From: Alviniconcha marisindica
Taxonomy: Eukaryota > Mollusca > Gastropoda > Provannidae
Length of the DNA stretch: 64,000 bases
Assembly (NCBI GenBank): GCA_018857735.1
Contig: JABMCL010000854.1
Span: forward strand, 208,501 to 272,500
Direction: 5' to 3'
The translations under genes were made by a program, and so were the position numbers. Every line of letters starts with the position of its first letter. Within the stretch, counting starts at the first letter, position 1. The notes below the pieces were generated by a model that worked only from the letters and a program-made list of their open reading frames with translations, had not been told where the DNA came from and did no database searches. Of the stretch, positions 54,701-63,965 are shown in pieces.

Positions 54701-57700
54701 AAACTGTAATGGACAAACCAGAAATATGACCACAAAAACACATGTCCTAAACAGCCCAACAGCAAAGCTGAACCACATACAAAGAAAAAGGATTCAAGAC
54801 CAGACACTAGGACCTAATTATCAAACAAAATGGAAACACCAACTAACACTTACGAGGTTTGGACGTTACGGAGGACTTGGCCAGGGTGCCTGTGTCATCT
54901 TTCGCTGGTTTGCCACGCATCACAAACCGTTCCGTGCTGGTTGTCACTGGAGACTCAATGTCCTCCATCAGTCTGGAACCAACAGGTACATAGTCATCTT
55001 CAGGCAACTTCTGGACTAAAATGGACCAAAGGTAAAACAAAGTGAAAGCACCTGAACTCTTATGAGGTTCCTAGCCGTGAGCTGTATGCTTACTGGGTAT
55101 GTTAATTTACAATCCTTCTCAAGCTCAGAATGTATCTTCTTAACTTTCAGGCTTTTATTCAGTGCTGAGCAAAACAACCACACATATTGGTTTTTAACTC
55201 CCATCTAGTTCCCCCCCACCCGTTCAATCACCCCAAAACATTTACCTGTCATGACAGCATGAGGATATATATGTGAATGTCCTTCTGCTGTCATGACAGG
55301 TGAGCATTTGGGGCTGGTTGAGGGAAGGTGGGGGGAGGGGGTGGACAGCTGGATGCAGATATCTGAGTCCAACTGCACCTCATCCCCCACCCCACCCCCA
55401 AACGCTCATCTGTCATAACAGCATGAGGACATGTGAACGTCGCCTGCCTCCAGCTGCACCCACCTCCCACCCCCACCCACCTGCATGACAGCACAAGGAC
55501 ATGTGAACATCATCTGCATCCAGCTGCAACCCCTCTCTCCCTCCCCCCACCCCACCCCCGCTACCAGCTTCACACACTCACCTGTCATGACAGCACAAGG
55601 ACATGTGAACGTCATCGGCATCCAGCTGCACCAGGGTGGCCCTGGCCTGGTCCACAAAGAGGGGGTGGGGGCCCGGCCTCCCCAGGGCCTCCTGACTGCA
55701 CACCCCGGCCTCCAGCAACGTGGCCAGCAGGAAGTGCTTCTGTTTACAGACAGCACACCGCACAGACTTAGGGGACGGGGTTCTCCTTATTTTGTGTGTG
55801 TTTTGTTTGCTTGTTTTGTGTGTGTGTGTTTGTTGTTTTTTTGGAGGAGGGTGGGGGGTGGGGGGGGGTAGGTGTTTTTGAGGGTGTTTTTCTGTACATG
55901 TACGTTATCCCACTCCCCATGCCTCCCATCATGTTCTTCGTAAAGCACTCATGGCTTTTAAGAGTTAGTGCTATAGAAATTATCATTATTATTATTATGA
56001 TTATATACACTGCCAGCAGCGACATGCAGTGTGCTACACCCTGCCTCCCATCATGTTCTTCATAAGTCAGGCCATGGCCCATGCTCAGGGCTTTTTTTAA
56101 GACTTTGTGCTTTAGAAATTATTGTTATTATTATTATGATTATATACACTGCCAGCAGTGACATGCAGTGTGCTACAACATATTTGTCAACCTAGATACC
56201 ACAATATGCAGCTACAGACAGTGTTGGGACCGGGGTACGTGACCCTGCGTGCAGCCAACTCTAAACTGTCTGCTGACTGACTGGTTTGGTAACTGTGTGG
56301 ACATGTGACATGCAGCCTCTGGATCCACAGCGGCACATGTATATTAAGAAGGTGTGAACTAACTGTGCGCAGTGCACTTAGAGACAAAAATCTTGATATG
56401 AGAAGTAAGAGACATTTCATACTGAAACGCCACAACAAATCCACACACATGCTGTTGATCACCAAAAAACACACTCCACAGTTCAAACTCACTCACCATG
56501 CTCACTATTTACATAAATCAGCAGGTGGATGGCTCCTGGTACAATACATAAACAAGTATATAAATAAACAAATAAGCAAACAATATAAACAAACTAAGAC
56601 TAAAGCAAAAAACAATCCCACTGTTCAGACTGAGACTCACCATGCCAACTATCAGCATGAACCAACGGCCGGATGGCTCCTGGTACCCAATGGAGTTGGT
56701 GTTGGCGGTGACGGCGGGGCGGTGACGGGTCAGGTGAACTTCCTGCCAGACCACAAGCTCATCGATGGGCTGTCTGGACGCCAGCACCAGCAGACTGTGG
56801 CAGCGCAGAAACGCGTGCACATCCCGCAGGTCCGACTCCACCAGGTGGTTGCAGACGAGGTAATTCTGATGGGAAATTGTGGGTTTAAAATAGCAATCAC
56901 AATTTGAGGTGAACCGCGAGAGAGTTCATAAAATTACCAAAACAGTAAATTACACATCTGAGTCCCCAGATCACCATCAGGTTTCTGAACAGATTTCCAA
57001 AAGCAAATGGCTACCCTATCAAACTCCAGTTCAATAAGGCAAAAACTAACACAGGAGGATAGAAAAGTAAAACATAATTTGTTCAAACATGCTAAAAAAT
57101 ATATTTTTTCCTCTCTAGTCCCCTCAATAGGGCCCAAGAGGCTCGTTTGTTTCCATTCCCCTTTAATGAGACTGTAGGGCTTAAGAGGCTCATTTGTTTC
57201 CATTCCCCTTTAATGAGACTGTAAGGCCTAAGAGGCTCCTTTGTTTCCATTCCCCTTTAATGAGACTGTCTTGTGTGACTGTTACCCTCATGTACCTTCA
57301 AGCTCAAACAGCTTCATAAAGAATGAGCCCCCTGCTCATCCCGTTCACTTAGACACAAAAAGGCTTTGGGCATACAATCAACTATGCCCAGCCAGCTATC
57401 AATGAGAAAGAGAGCTGAATCTCTGTTTTTAACTGCCACCAGTATGATTTTTGTCACGACAAACACATGTTTGTCGTGACAAAACATGTCTTTAGTTGCA
57501 ACAAAAGTATGTTTGGCAAGACAAAGCTGTTGTTGTGACAAAATTGTTTGTCACGACAAGCATACTTTTGTTGAAAAAAAAGATGTTTTGTCGTGACAAA
57601 CATGTGTTTGTCGCAACAAAAGTAAGCTTGTCATGACAAAACTTTTGTCGCAACAAGCTTACTTTTGTCACGATAGAACATGTCTTTAACATCCTATCAA

Positions 57701-60700
57701 CCAACCACTCTGTCACTTCAGAAAGAGAGACAGACCAACACATGCACACACACCACTTACCTTATAGAAGAGAGAGGAACCAAGCACCGAATAGGGTCTG
57801 CGTGAGTACAACTCATTCTCCTCCTGCAAGTGAACATTTTCCAATGTATCAAAAATGTCAAAGAAAGACTGCACTGACAGACGGACATGGTCAAAAAAGA
57901 CTACGCTGTTTGGACTGAAAACAAACAAAGTTCAGATGGATGTGGCTATCCTTAGGAAAAAGATCCATGTTATCTAGCAGATGCTATTTTAACTGTAAAC
58001 AAACAAACAAATCTTTATAAATTAAAACACTGTTGTGGCATGTTGCTTTTGATGCAGACATAATAAATAAACAATTTATAACATAATGTAGGGAAAATGT
58101 AAACATTCCGAAGAATGCTTCACCATAAATATGTGTTTTGTTGTTGTTGTTTTTATCATTGAATCAAAACACATTTTACACTAATGAATCCCAGAGTACA
58201 GGGCGGTTTAGAAACAAAAGTAATTCCACCAAACAATTCACACTTTAAAACAGGAAGCTGCTTACCAGAAAGTCATCAAAGTCCACCGCTTCAAATTCAC
58301 TGAGTATTTCATCACAGATCAGCTGCACAACACAAACACACCATTTTAGAGAACTCAGCCTTGGCCTGTCACAGCTGTCAGTATAAATAAAATCAGAATA
58401 ACAATATAATAAAGTTAATACCAACAATCAGAACACTGGTTCTGTGGAAACCCTGACAACACACCACAAACGTTTTGACAACCTTTTTGTTGTCCTTGTT
58501 TTTTTTGTTTTGTTTAAACTCTCCTATTTATATTGCCACATCAAAGAACCCATCACAAAACTTGATCCCCCTTTCTGAGACCACCTTTTCACTACTCTGG
58601 GCATGATCATTAATAAACAACTGAAAAAATAATCACTACTTCAATAAAATCCAACAAACACTTTTTCTATTTTCTTTCAAAAGTGAAATTTTCTATCTAC
58701 TTACTGCACAAACATCATTTGTCTATTCTGGACCAGAACGTACATAAAGGTGGAGTATGGAGCATCAAACTTGAACAAACATCCCAAAGGAAACACACAC
58801 ACAAATCTGAAAAAAAGAACAAACAAGAGAGCTTACCCTGTTTTCTTCAGACAGCTGCAGCAGAGGTGCCGCGCACATCCCGTCATTGGCAAGCTGCCAC
58901 CAGGGGGAGGCACTGCTAGGGTTGTCAGCACTGCAGGCATTGCTGTTGTTGTTGTCTGCTCCTGGGTGGCACAGCAGACGATGGAAGAACAGCGCAAACA
59001 CCTGGTCCAGCTGTCCGCTCTCACCGCTGTGAAATGCACTGAAAGGAACAACCAGTAGACTCTCAAAGGGTGAACAGCCCTACAAACAGTCTGCCCAGGA
59101 TGGAGCACAACCAGTTAAACTCAGACCTTCGAACAGCAAGCATCACAGATTTTCTCCAATAAATTTTACAATTTCAAGCAAACAAGGGATCCCTAGCACC
59201 TGAAACTTGGCATGGGATGTGAGTTCTCTACTTGCAAGACAAAAATAGCACACTTTTTTTGTCCAAAAAACTGTGATTCATGTTTGTTTGGCTGAATAAA
59301 TTCTGAGTGGATGAACTGAGGGCAGAGCTGCCAAGCATTTTGGTCAAGTCTCTCGCACGTCTATTCATCAAAAACAGTAAGACCACAAGCACCTGTTGTG
59401 TGAACGTATGCCTTCACAGAATTGTGAAAAAAAGAAAACAGCACAAGCACAAGGTCAAGTATTGACGAGAGCAGCAACCCACCGATGAACTTCACCAAAG
59501 ACTGTTGTCAACATTCTGCACACCTCTGCCATCACACTGCGCAGCAAACAAAGTGGAACCCTGCACAAAAAGGGAAACAATTGTCAGCAGATGCAGACCA
59601 CATTAGAGTCTACAACTGTCCCTCTATCATCATTGTATCATTATGATGATGATAGTCAATGTCATCATCAAAAAAGAACATTAATCATGACGCTTATGGA
59701 AGGTTGAAAGCATTCATGATAAGAAGACAGCATAAAACAAAGCCCTCTTGGTTTAATACAAAAGAACATAAAGCCTTCTGGGAAACATAGCTGTCATTAA
59801 AAACAAAAATCAACCACTCAGCTTCATGTACAACCAACCGAAAGATCCTAGCTATATTGTTATGGTCAATCAAACTCCAGTGAAATTTATATTTTTTTAA
59901 AAGTATAACTTTCAGTCTCCCAGGTACAAATAGGGTGAAGAGGTTAGTCAATTCTCAGATTTTAAATGATAATATCCAGAGGAGAAGGCTTCTAAGACCC
60001 CACACATGATCTAAACGACCACTGCCTTGGTATGCAACACCTGGTCTGGTGCAAGAATTCAGTCATGGCCACATATTCTGCTAGGCATGAAGAAGGAAAA
60101 AATCAACAGAGTCCTGCATGGATTCAGTGGCAAAAAATTCAGGAGACATTCCACTGGAGGAGGGGAATAACTGACCTGAGAGCAGGAGCTGCCATGACAA
60201 AGACGTCACGTCCCTGCTGGTGATACACGACATTGACCAGCTCTTTGCCAATCACCAGGGAAGACCTGAAGACAAAGTCACCATGGTAACAAATAACAAT
60301 GAGCAGCTCCTGATCAGTCATCACACAAGAACTGCCTGATCAGTCATCACACAAGAACTGCCAACAAAGTAACCATGGTAACAAACAACAGTGAGGGGCT
60401 CCTGACCAGTCATCACATAAGAACTGCCAACAAAGTAACCATGGTAACAAATAACAATCTGCAACACCTGACCAATCATCAGGGATGGACCATAGCAGGC
60501 AACTGTAGCATCATTAAAATCAGCACTTTTTTTTTTTAAAGTACCTCGTTACAAGAGAACACCCTGTCCACATATATGTCCACTCTGCTATGAAGTTCAC
60601 AAACATAACAACCACAATAACAGATTACTACCCACCCATCAGCACCACACTGCACAATGTCCCGCAGCGAAGAGTTGAGGGTGAGGAAGAGGCCGCGTAT

Positions 60701-63700
60701 CGCTGTCAGCGCCTCCTCCTGGGGTGGGAAGGAGTACACGATGTCATCCTGCAACAGACAAGGCCATAAAGAGTGAAGGCGAGATTGCACATCCCTGCCA
60801 TAGCCTCTTCTTGAGGGAGGCCAGAATCAGCTCACTGCAAGTCAGAAAATAACCAGTCACAAGCAGACTGACAAGGCCACACAGCTATGTTGCCGTCACT
60901 GTTGCCACAAGATCAGGCCGTCAAAGTTTATGATGGAGGAGGCAGTGGTGCACAGCAAGCATACCTGCTCTTGAAAGCTAAAATTAAGCACAATCGAATG
61001 TAGTCACCAAATGGATGGGTGACTGTTATGTGCGAGGCTTCACGCCTGCTCTGAGACTTCTCCAGTCAAATTCTGTGCAGACTCTGCAAAAGTCTTTCAG
61101 TGAGACTATAAACCGAGGTCCCCCATGTGTATACACAGACAAAAAGATCACATATATGCATGTTAAAGATCATGTAGTCCATGTCAGAGTTTGGTGGATT
61201 ATGGAAACATCAAAATAACCCAACTAAAAATGTCAGTCTTCATATAATCATAACGCATAAGAAGATGGCATTTTTTTCATCAGCAGAAGTGGACTGTCAG
61301 ATACATGAGCATACTGCTATGTTGCAGCAACTCTTTACATGGAAATACAGCTGCTCTGTAGTAACTATTGCAGCATGTTAAAGATGTCACATTTTCTGTC
61401 TACTTACATGCGGTGTTTTTTCCTCAGCAGAGGAGGACAGCGTGAGATACAAGGCCACACAGTAACCATTACCATGTGTTAAAGATGTCACATTTTCTGT
61501 CTACTTACATGCGGTGTTTTTTCCTCAGCAGAGGAGGACAGCGTGAGATACAAGGCCACACAGCTGTGCTGCAGCAACTGCTGCTGCACGCCATAGATGT
61601 CGCGGCCAGTGACCAGCAGACACAGGTTGTGGTAGGCTGGCAGGCGACTGGACCCGCCCGACGTGGAGCTGCACGAGGTTGGGCCGATGATTTTCGGCAC
61701 TTGAAACGTCAGCTTCACCTGAGCAAAGTCACACTCTTTGAATTTGATTTTGTCACAAACAAGCTGTTTCTTTTCTTTCATTTAAAAAAGAAGAAGTTTT
61801 AAGCATCAAATCTGAGCTGAGATACAACTGCACTCTTAAACAAGTCTTTCCTTAAGTCTCAGTTGCATGATCTGACACAGTATAAGATTTATAGGCTACC
61901 TCTCCTGATTTTATAAATCCACCTTTGCTGAGGTCTGATAGAAAACATTCCCCATTCAATTCAATCACCAAGCACAATATAATCCATTTGATATATATGT
62001 TTGTCTTTAAAGTAAACTCATTAAAGTTAATAGTGTGGAAAGTGAAAGGATTAAAATTATAAATTGTATAATACTTTAATAGGTTAATAGGGTGGGCAAT
62101 AGGAACATGAGACTGCAATGGCAGCGAGTCTAAAATGCTCTCAAGTCCATTTCCAATACATCATAGATTCATAATGTACAGGCTTTCAGTTCACCAAAAC
62201 AAAATTCTGAGTGATACCACTATCAGAATCGCTATCACTCTTTGTTAAGATTAAAAATAAAATACTGTCCAAGCTGGACCAGGCTGGGTGGAGTGAGATG
62301 GAAGAACACGGAGAGAGAGAAACCTAACTAAAAAGGTAGCTTCCTTACCTCTCTTTTGACAGTCTGGATGACACCATTAAGATTAGGACCAGGTCACTTC
62401 CTGACCATTCAGGTACAAAAGCATGTCACCTGCAAAGTGCGAAAGCAAAGGGGTTAGAGTCTTAAACTTCTCAATTGTTTAAAAATCATACTATGATTAT
62501 GATATTGCTACTTAACCCTGAGTTAAAGATGGATAAAAGTACTTAAGCTTAAAATCCTTTTCCATCAAGTTCATTAAATTTCAACAGAAAACACCTCTTG
62601 TTACAAAATATACCAAGTTCTATGTCAGAATGAACATCAAACCTCAAAACAACAGTAAAACTTCAAACATCATTTTTTTTATTACTTCGTATTATTTAAA
62701 AAACAAAGAAACAAAAACACATCTTGAAAGGTACAATCTTTTGGCACTATTTCGGTACAAACACAATCACTTTGTGGTCAGTTGTGATCAGCTGTGGAAT
62801 TTTGATTATTGGCTGTTGTGACTGTCAGGGTCAGTGCCAGTGGCTTTTACTAGTTTCAGAGCCATTTCTATTTGATCAAGAAAAAACACTTTTGTTGTCC
62901 CCCACAAGTCTAACTGACTTGTTAAATTATTTATAAAAAATATGGATCATACTGAACTTTGAAACCATGGTCACTCTGCTTACCAGCCATAGTGCCTTAC
63001 TGCTAAGCCAAGTCAGCTCACATTGGGAGGAGAAGGAGAAAAAGGAGCAGGAGAAATCATTTAAGGAGTCTTGAAGTTGAAGTTGAATTTTTTTATGAAT
63101 ATATGGAATGTCACCATCATAATACCACAAAAACCTGCCCCAGACAAAGTGTTCTTACCTCTGTGCACGTTGCCGGACTTGTCAGCAGCAGATCCTGTGA
63201 CCACCCCTTGCACAACCAACTTGCGCTCTTTGTTCTCCTTCAGCGCCTCCCCCACCTCTCCATTCACAGCACCACCACCACCACCTGCTGCCCCTGGCCG
63301 CTGCTTGTAGCGACACAGCACTATGCCCAGCAACAACTCAAACAACTCAGCACCATTGGCTTTGTTACTGGAAGAGTCCGTGTGTCTGGAAAAATCTGGC
63401 ACCAAAAGGACGTCTTTGAGCTGCCGGCCATTTGTCTGCTGTTGGATAGCACCGTTATCTTTCTGAGTCAGAGACTGCCTCTTCTTCGTCATCTCTGATT
63501 TTTCTGCACCATGTGACAACAACAGCTTTGAATTGTTCTGCTGGAGGAAAGCGGAGTTGGATGGAGCATCTTTTGCTCTGGCTCTTCGCCATCGACCTGA
63601 AGACCGCACTTCTCCATTTCTTGGCTGGTCCTGTTTCTTACGCAAGGCTTGCTGCAACTGTTCGCTCTTCTTACGCAGTTCAGCGCGGGATCGAAGCTTG

Positions 63701-63946
63701 TCCTCCTCATCTTCTTCGCTGCCGCTTCCACGCAGCAGCCGAGAGGTTGCCACTGCACTGTCGCTATGGCGACCCCCATTCTGTCGACTAAGACCACCTT
63801 TTTTCTCATGTTGGGGTGAGGGTGGCAGGTGAATGTGTGGGTGGGGCAGAGAGTTGCTTCTGGCTCGTGATTTGCCATCAAAGTCAATGTAGAACAGGTC
63901 ACCTTGTTCAGGATGCACATGTTCACTCCAGTTTGATTCAATTTTA
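49458..63946 (-). CDS. INTU: Inturned (INTU), 18 exons, N-terminal exon(s) beyond the window
   Basis: Exons in transcript order: 63946-63159, 62429-62349, 61718-61509, 60748-60636, 60265-60176, 59560-59483, 59038-58837, 58322-58266, 57823-57761, 56865-56641, 55739-55582, 54972-54854, 54075-54004, 53112-53000, 52333-52230, 51769-51574, 50230-50088 and 49566-49458 (stop TGA at 49458-49460). All introns are GT-AG and all phases agree except inside exon 62429-62349, which is one base too long. About 973 codons are present; human INTU has 942. Order: acidic/basic N-terminal region, PDZ domain, three longin-type regions separated by a Ser-rich linker. Known role: INTU pairs with Fuzzy in the CPLANE complex at the ciliary base, promoting RAB23 activation, ciliogenesis and planar polarity. 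The first exon shown starts in phase 2 at an acceptor, so at least one 5-prime exon lies beyond 64000. Introns hold several exon-junction-derived repeats. Confidence 0.95.
49636..49768. repeat. (CA)n and (GCAC/GCAT)n microsatellite
   Basis: Mixed CA, GCAT and GCAC repeats in the last INTU intron, long alternating purine-pyrimidine sequence. A further CA run is at 50008-50027. Confidence 0.88.
50403..50462. repeat. (GT)n microsatellite, about 30 copies
   Basis: Uninterrupted (GT)n of about 60 bases in the INTU intron between 50230 and 51574. Confidence 0.95.
50690..51185. repeat. Degenerate 50-60-bp tandem repeat in an INTU intron
   Basis: About seven diverged units with CTCACCAAAGACCA, TGTGTAAACTCCCC and CAATTCTA-like blocks. 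No match to the neighbouring exons was found. Confidence 0.6.
51265..51400 (+). mobile_element. LINE/SINE 3-prime tail
   Basis: GTGAAGTGCTTTGAGCCAGT, then TAGGCGCTATATAAGAATTA and (ATT)n. This ending is typical of L2-like non-LTR elements and the SINEs they mobilise. It ends at the (ATT)n run at 51372-51391. Confidence 0.55.
51868..51982. repeat. 27-base inverted repeat with 58-base loop in an INTU intron
   Basis: CAAGATCTGAACACATAAAG plus GGTTAAA (about 51869-51895) is mirrored by TTTTAACCTTTTATGTGTCC plus AGATCTTG (about 51953-51980). Two or three mismatches. It could be a minimal MITE or a hairpin in the pre-mRNA. Confidence 0.75.
52230..54972 (-). CDS. INTU: INTU Ser-rich linker exons
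   Basis: Exons 54972-54854, 54075-54004, 53112-53000 and 52333-52230, in phase. They encode LMEDIESPV (like human IDERLASSPV), PSPGRTGSENPFKYRSSP, a TDSDAGSEAGA stretch and a Ser/Gly-rich run ending SGGSGSSAGAPK, then SSRFSSLLDMSSIGRSMSAL. For the first of these the acceptor at 54973 (TTGGTTCCAG) is chosen over the one near 55017 because only it keeps phase with exon 55739-55582. This part is poorly conserved and presumably disordered. Confidence 0.85.
52500..52935. repeat. Degenerate repeat in the INTU intron between 52333 and 53000
   Basis: Recurring CTCTGCAAACAGTGACA-like and AGCAACAGGGA(C/T)(G/A)AT-like blocks at irregular spacing, about six copies. Confidence 0.5.
53150..53700 (-). repeat. 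Tandem array carrying degenerate copies of an INTU exon start
   Basis: Just upstream (minus strand) of exon 53112-53000. The genuine site reads CTTCAG/GTACAGACAGCGAC and continues GGGAGCGAGGCAGG. Copies near 53200, 53290, 53435, 53530 and 53640 have the same order: (A/T)CATCAG/GG, then GTGATGTAGAGAGAGTGAGG-like, then a TGGTGATACCGTGC-like block corresponding to exonic TGCCATGATACG. The last three copies are about 106 bases each and nearly identical. Confidence 0.8.
54230..54545. repeat. GA-rich degenerate repeat
   Basis: Three imperfect copies of a GAAACAGTGACA...AGAAAGAGAAACCACACTATAA unit separated by G runs, in the INTU intron between exons ending 54854 and 54075. Confidence 0.65.
55225..55581 (-). 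repeat. Tandem copies of an INTU exon end with its splice donor
   Basis: Directly downstream (minus strand) of exon 55739-55582. The genuine exon end encodes QLDADDVHMSLCCHD then AG/GTGAGT. Copies encode QLQADDVHMSLCCHA (about 55530-55485), QLEAGDVHMSSCCYDR (about 55455-55405) and weaker versions at about 55350-55375 and 55240-55300, where the donor ATGACAG/GTGAGC is found on both strands near 55295-55308. The copies are separated by C/G-rich spacers. Confidence 0.88.
55582..58322 (-). CDS. INTU: INTU second longin region
   Basis: Exons 58322-58266 (EILSEFEAVDFDDF), 57823-57761 (YSVLGSSLFYK), 56865-56641 (NYLVCNHLVESDL, LLVLASRQPIDELVVWQEV, GRWFMLIVGM) and 55739-55582 (KHFLLATLLEAGVCSQEALG, FVDQARATLVQLD). 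Human INTU has ALSDLEAADF, YTILGSSLFYKGYLICSHL, IGQLIIWREVF, GRYFLLVVGL and [20 protein letters not shown] at the corresponding places. Confidence 0.94.
55910..56180. repeat. Tandem duplication of a retroposon-like tail
   Basis: Two roughly 125-base copies: CTCCCATCATGTTCTTCGTA, TTTTAAGA(G/C)TT(A/T)GTGCTATAGA-like, (ATT)n, then TATATACACTGCCAGCAGCG and ACATGCAGTGTGCTACA. The TTATTATTATTATGATTATA part is a retroposon-type tail. Confidence 0.8.
57110..57272. repeat. 56-bp tandem repeat, three copies, in an INTU intron
   Basis: Units with CCTAAGAGGCTCATTTGTTT and CCATTCCCCTTTAATGAGAC, nearly identical. No exon match. Confidence 0.9.
57448..57678. repeat. Array of near-palindromic TTTGTCGYRACAAA units
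   Basis: About twelve occurrences, spaced about 18-20 bases, of TTTGTCGTGACAAA, TTTGTCACGACAAA, TTTGTCGCAACAAA and decayed versions, linked by ACATG or GTAAGCTTAC-like spacers. Each unit is close to its own reverse complement, and larger mirrored blocks exist (GTCGCAACAAAAGTAAGCTT against AAGCTTACTTTTGTCACG). It lies in the INTU intron between 57761 and 56865. Confidence 0.88.
58837..61718 (-). CDS. INTU: INTU first longin region
   Basis: Exons 61718-61509 (HSCVALYLTLSSSAEE), 60748-60636 (DIVYSFPPQEEALTAIRGLF then LTLNSSL), 60265-60176 (SSLVIGKELVNVVYHQQGRD and VMAAPAL), 59560-59483 (CRMLTTVFGEV) and 59038-58837 (LDQVFALFFHRLL). This reproduces the order of the known INTU segment: LYLTL, ILYHYP, VRGIFLTL, SSLLLNGKQIHVAYW, LKFMYGS, LDHFFNLFFQRAL. 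The strand-strand-helix pattern is that of a longin fold that pairs with FUZ. Confidence 0.93.
60266..60490 (-). repeat. Tandem copies of an INTU exon start region with acceptor
   Basis: Directly upstream (minus strand) of exon 60265-60176. On the plus strand the genuine region reads CCAATCACCAGGGAAGACCT then GAAGACAAAGTCACCATGGT and AACAAATAACAATGAG. Three further units repeat GATCAGTCATCACACAAGAA then CTGCCAACAAAGTAACCATG and AACAAACAACAGTGAG. The exon-proximal 20 bases and the acceptor are degenerate but collinear. One extra short unit is at 60326-60358. Confidence 0.75.
61275..61477 (-). repeat. Copies of an INTU exon end with its splice donor
   Basis: 61377-61462 is an exact 86-base copy of 61478-61563, which spans the last 55 bases of exon 61718-61509, its donor CAT/GTAAGT and 31 intronic bases. 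A third, diverged copy at about 61270-61340 (TTTTTTCATCAGCAGAAGTG, then GATACATGAGC and GTTGCAGCAACTC) extends further into exon sequence. Confidence 0.93.
62300..62480 (-). other. INTU: INTU PDZ exon with a one-base frameshift
   Basis: Exon 62429-62349 is flanked by good sites (TTTGCAG/GTGACATG and AGAGAG/GTAAGG). Neighbouring exons demand a length of 3n+2, but it is 81. Reading in the upstream frame gives GDMLLYLNGQEVTWS then TAA; the downstream frame gives NLNGVIQTVKRE. The extra base therefore lies around 62380-62390, in GACCTGGTCCTAATC. It could be a sequencing or assembly error, or a null allele. Confidence 0.85.
62349..63946 (-). CDS. INTU: INTU N-terminal region and PDZ domain exons
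   Basis: Exon 63946-63159 (262 codons) opens with GDLFYIDFDG, resembling the GELFYLEL motif of INTU. It continues with a charged low-complexity segment and enters the PDZ domain with AELFELLLGIV, KLVVQGVVTGSAADKSGNV and HRG. Exon 62429-62349 continues GDMLLYLNGQEVT, then changes frame to NLNGVIQTVKRE. The domain closes in the next exon with VKLTFQVP. This matches the INTU PDZ pattern (VHGLLPGG, SGQVLIGDVL, QVKLTFE). A run of six Gly codons (63275-63295) precedes the core. Confidence 0.93.
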
Positions 63947-63965
63947 CTGTTCAGAAATAAGAACA

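Noticed and set aside
54973..55040. Longer version of the INTU linker exon beginning with KLPEDDYVPVG
   Set aside because: The acceptors at about 55013 and 55021 are out of phase with exon 55739-55582. The TTCCAG at 54973 is in phase and restores similarity (DRLMEDIESPV). The longer frame remains possible only with an additional exon.
58750..59108. Plus-strand frame of 102 codons over an INTU exon
   Set aside because: Antisense shadow of exon 59038-58837, whose minus-strand reading matches INTU.
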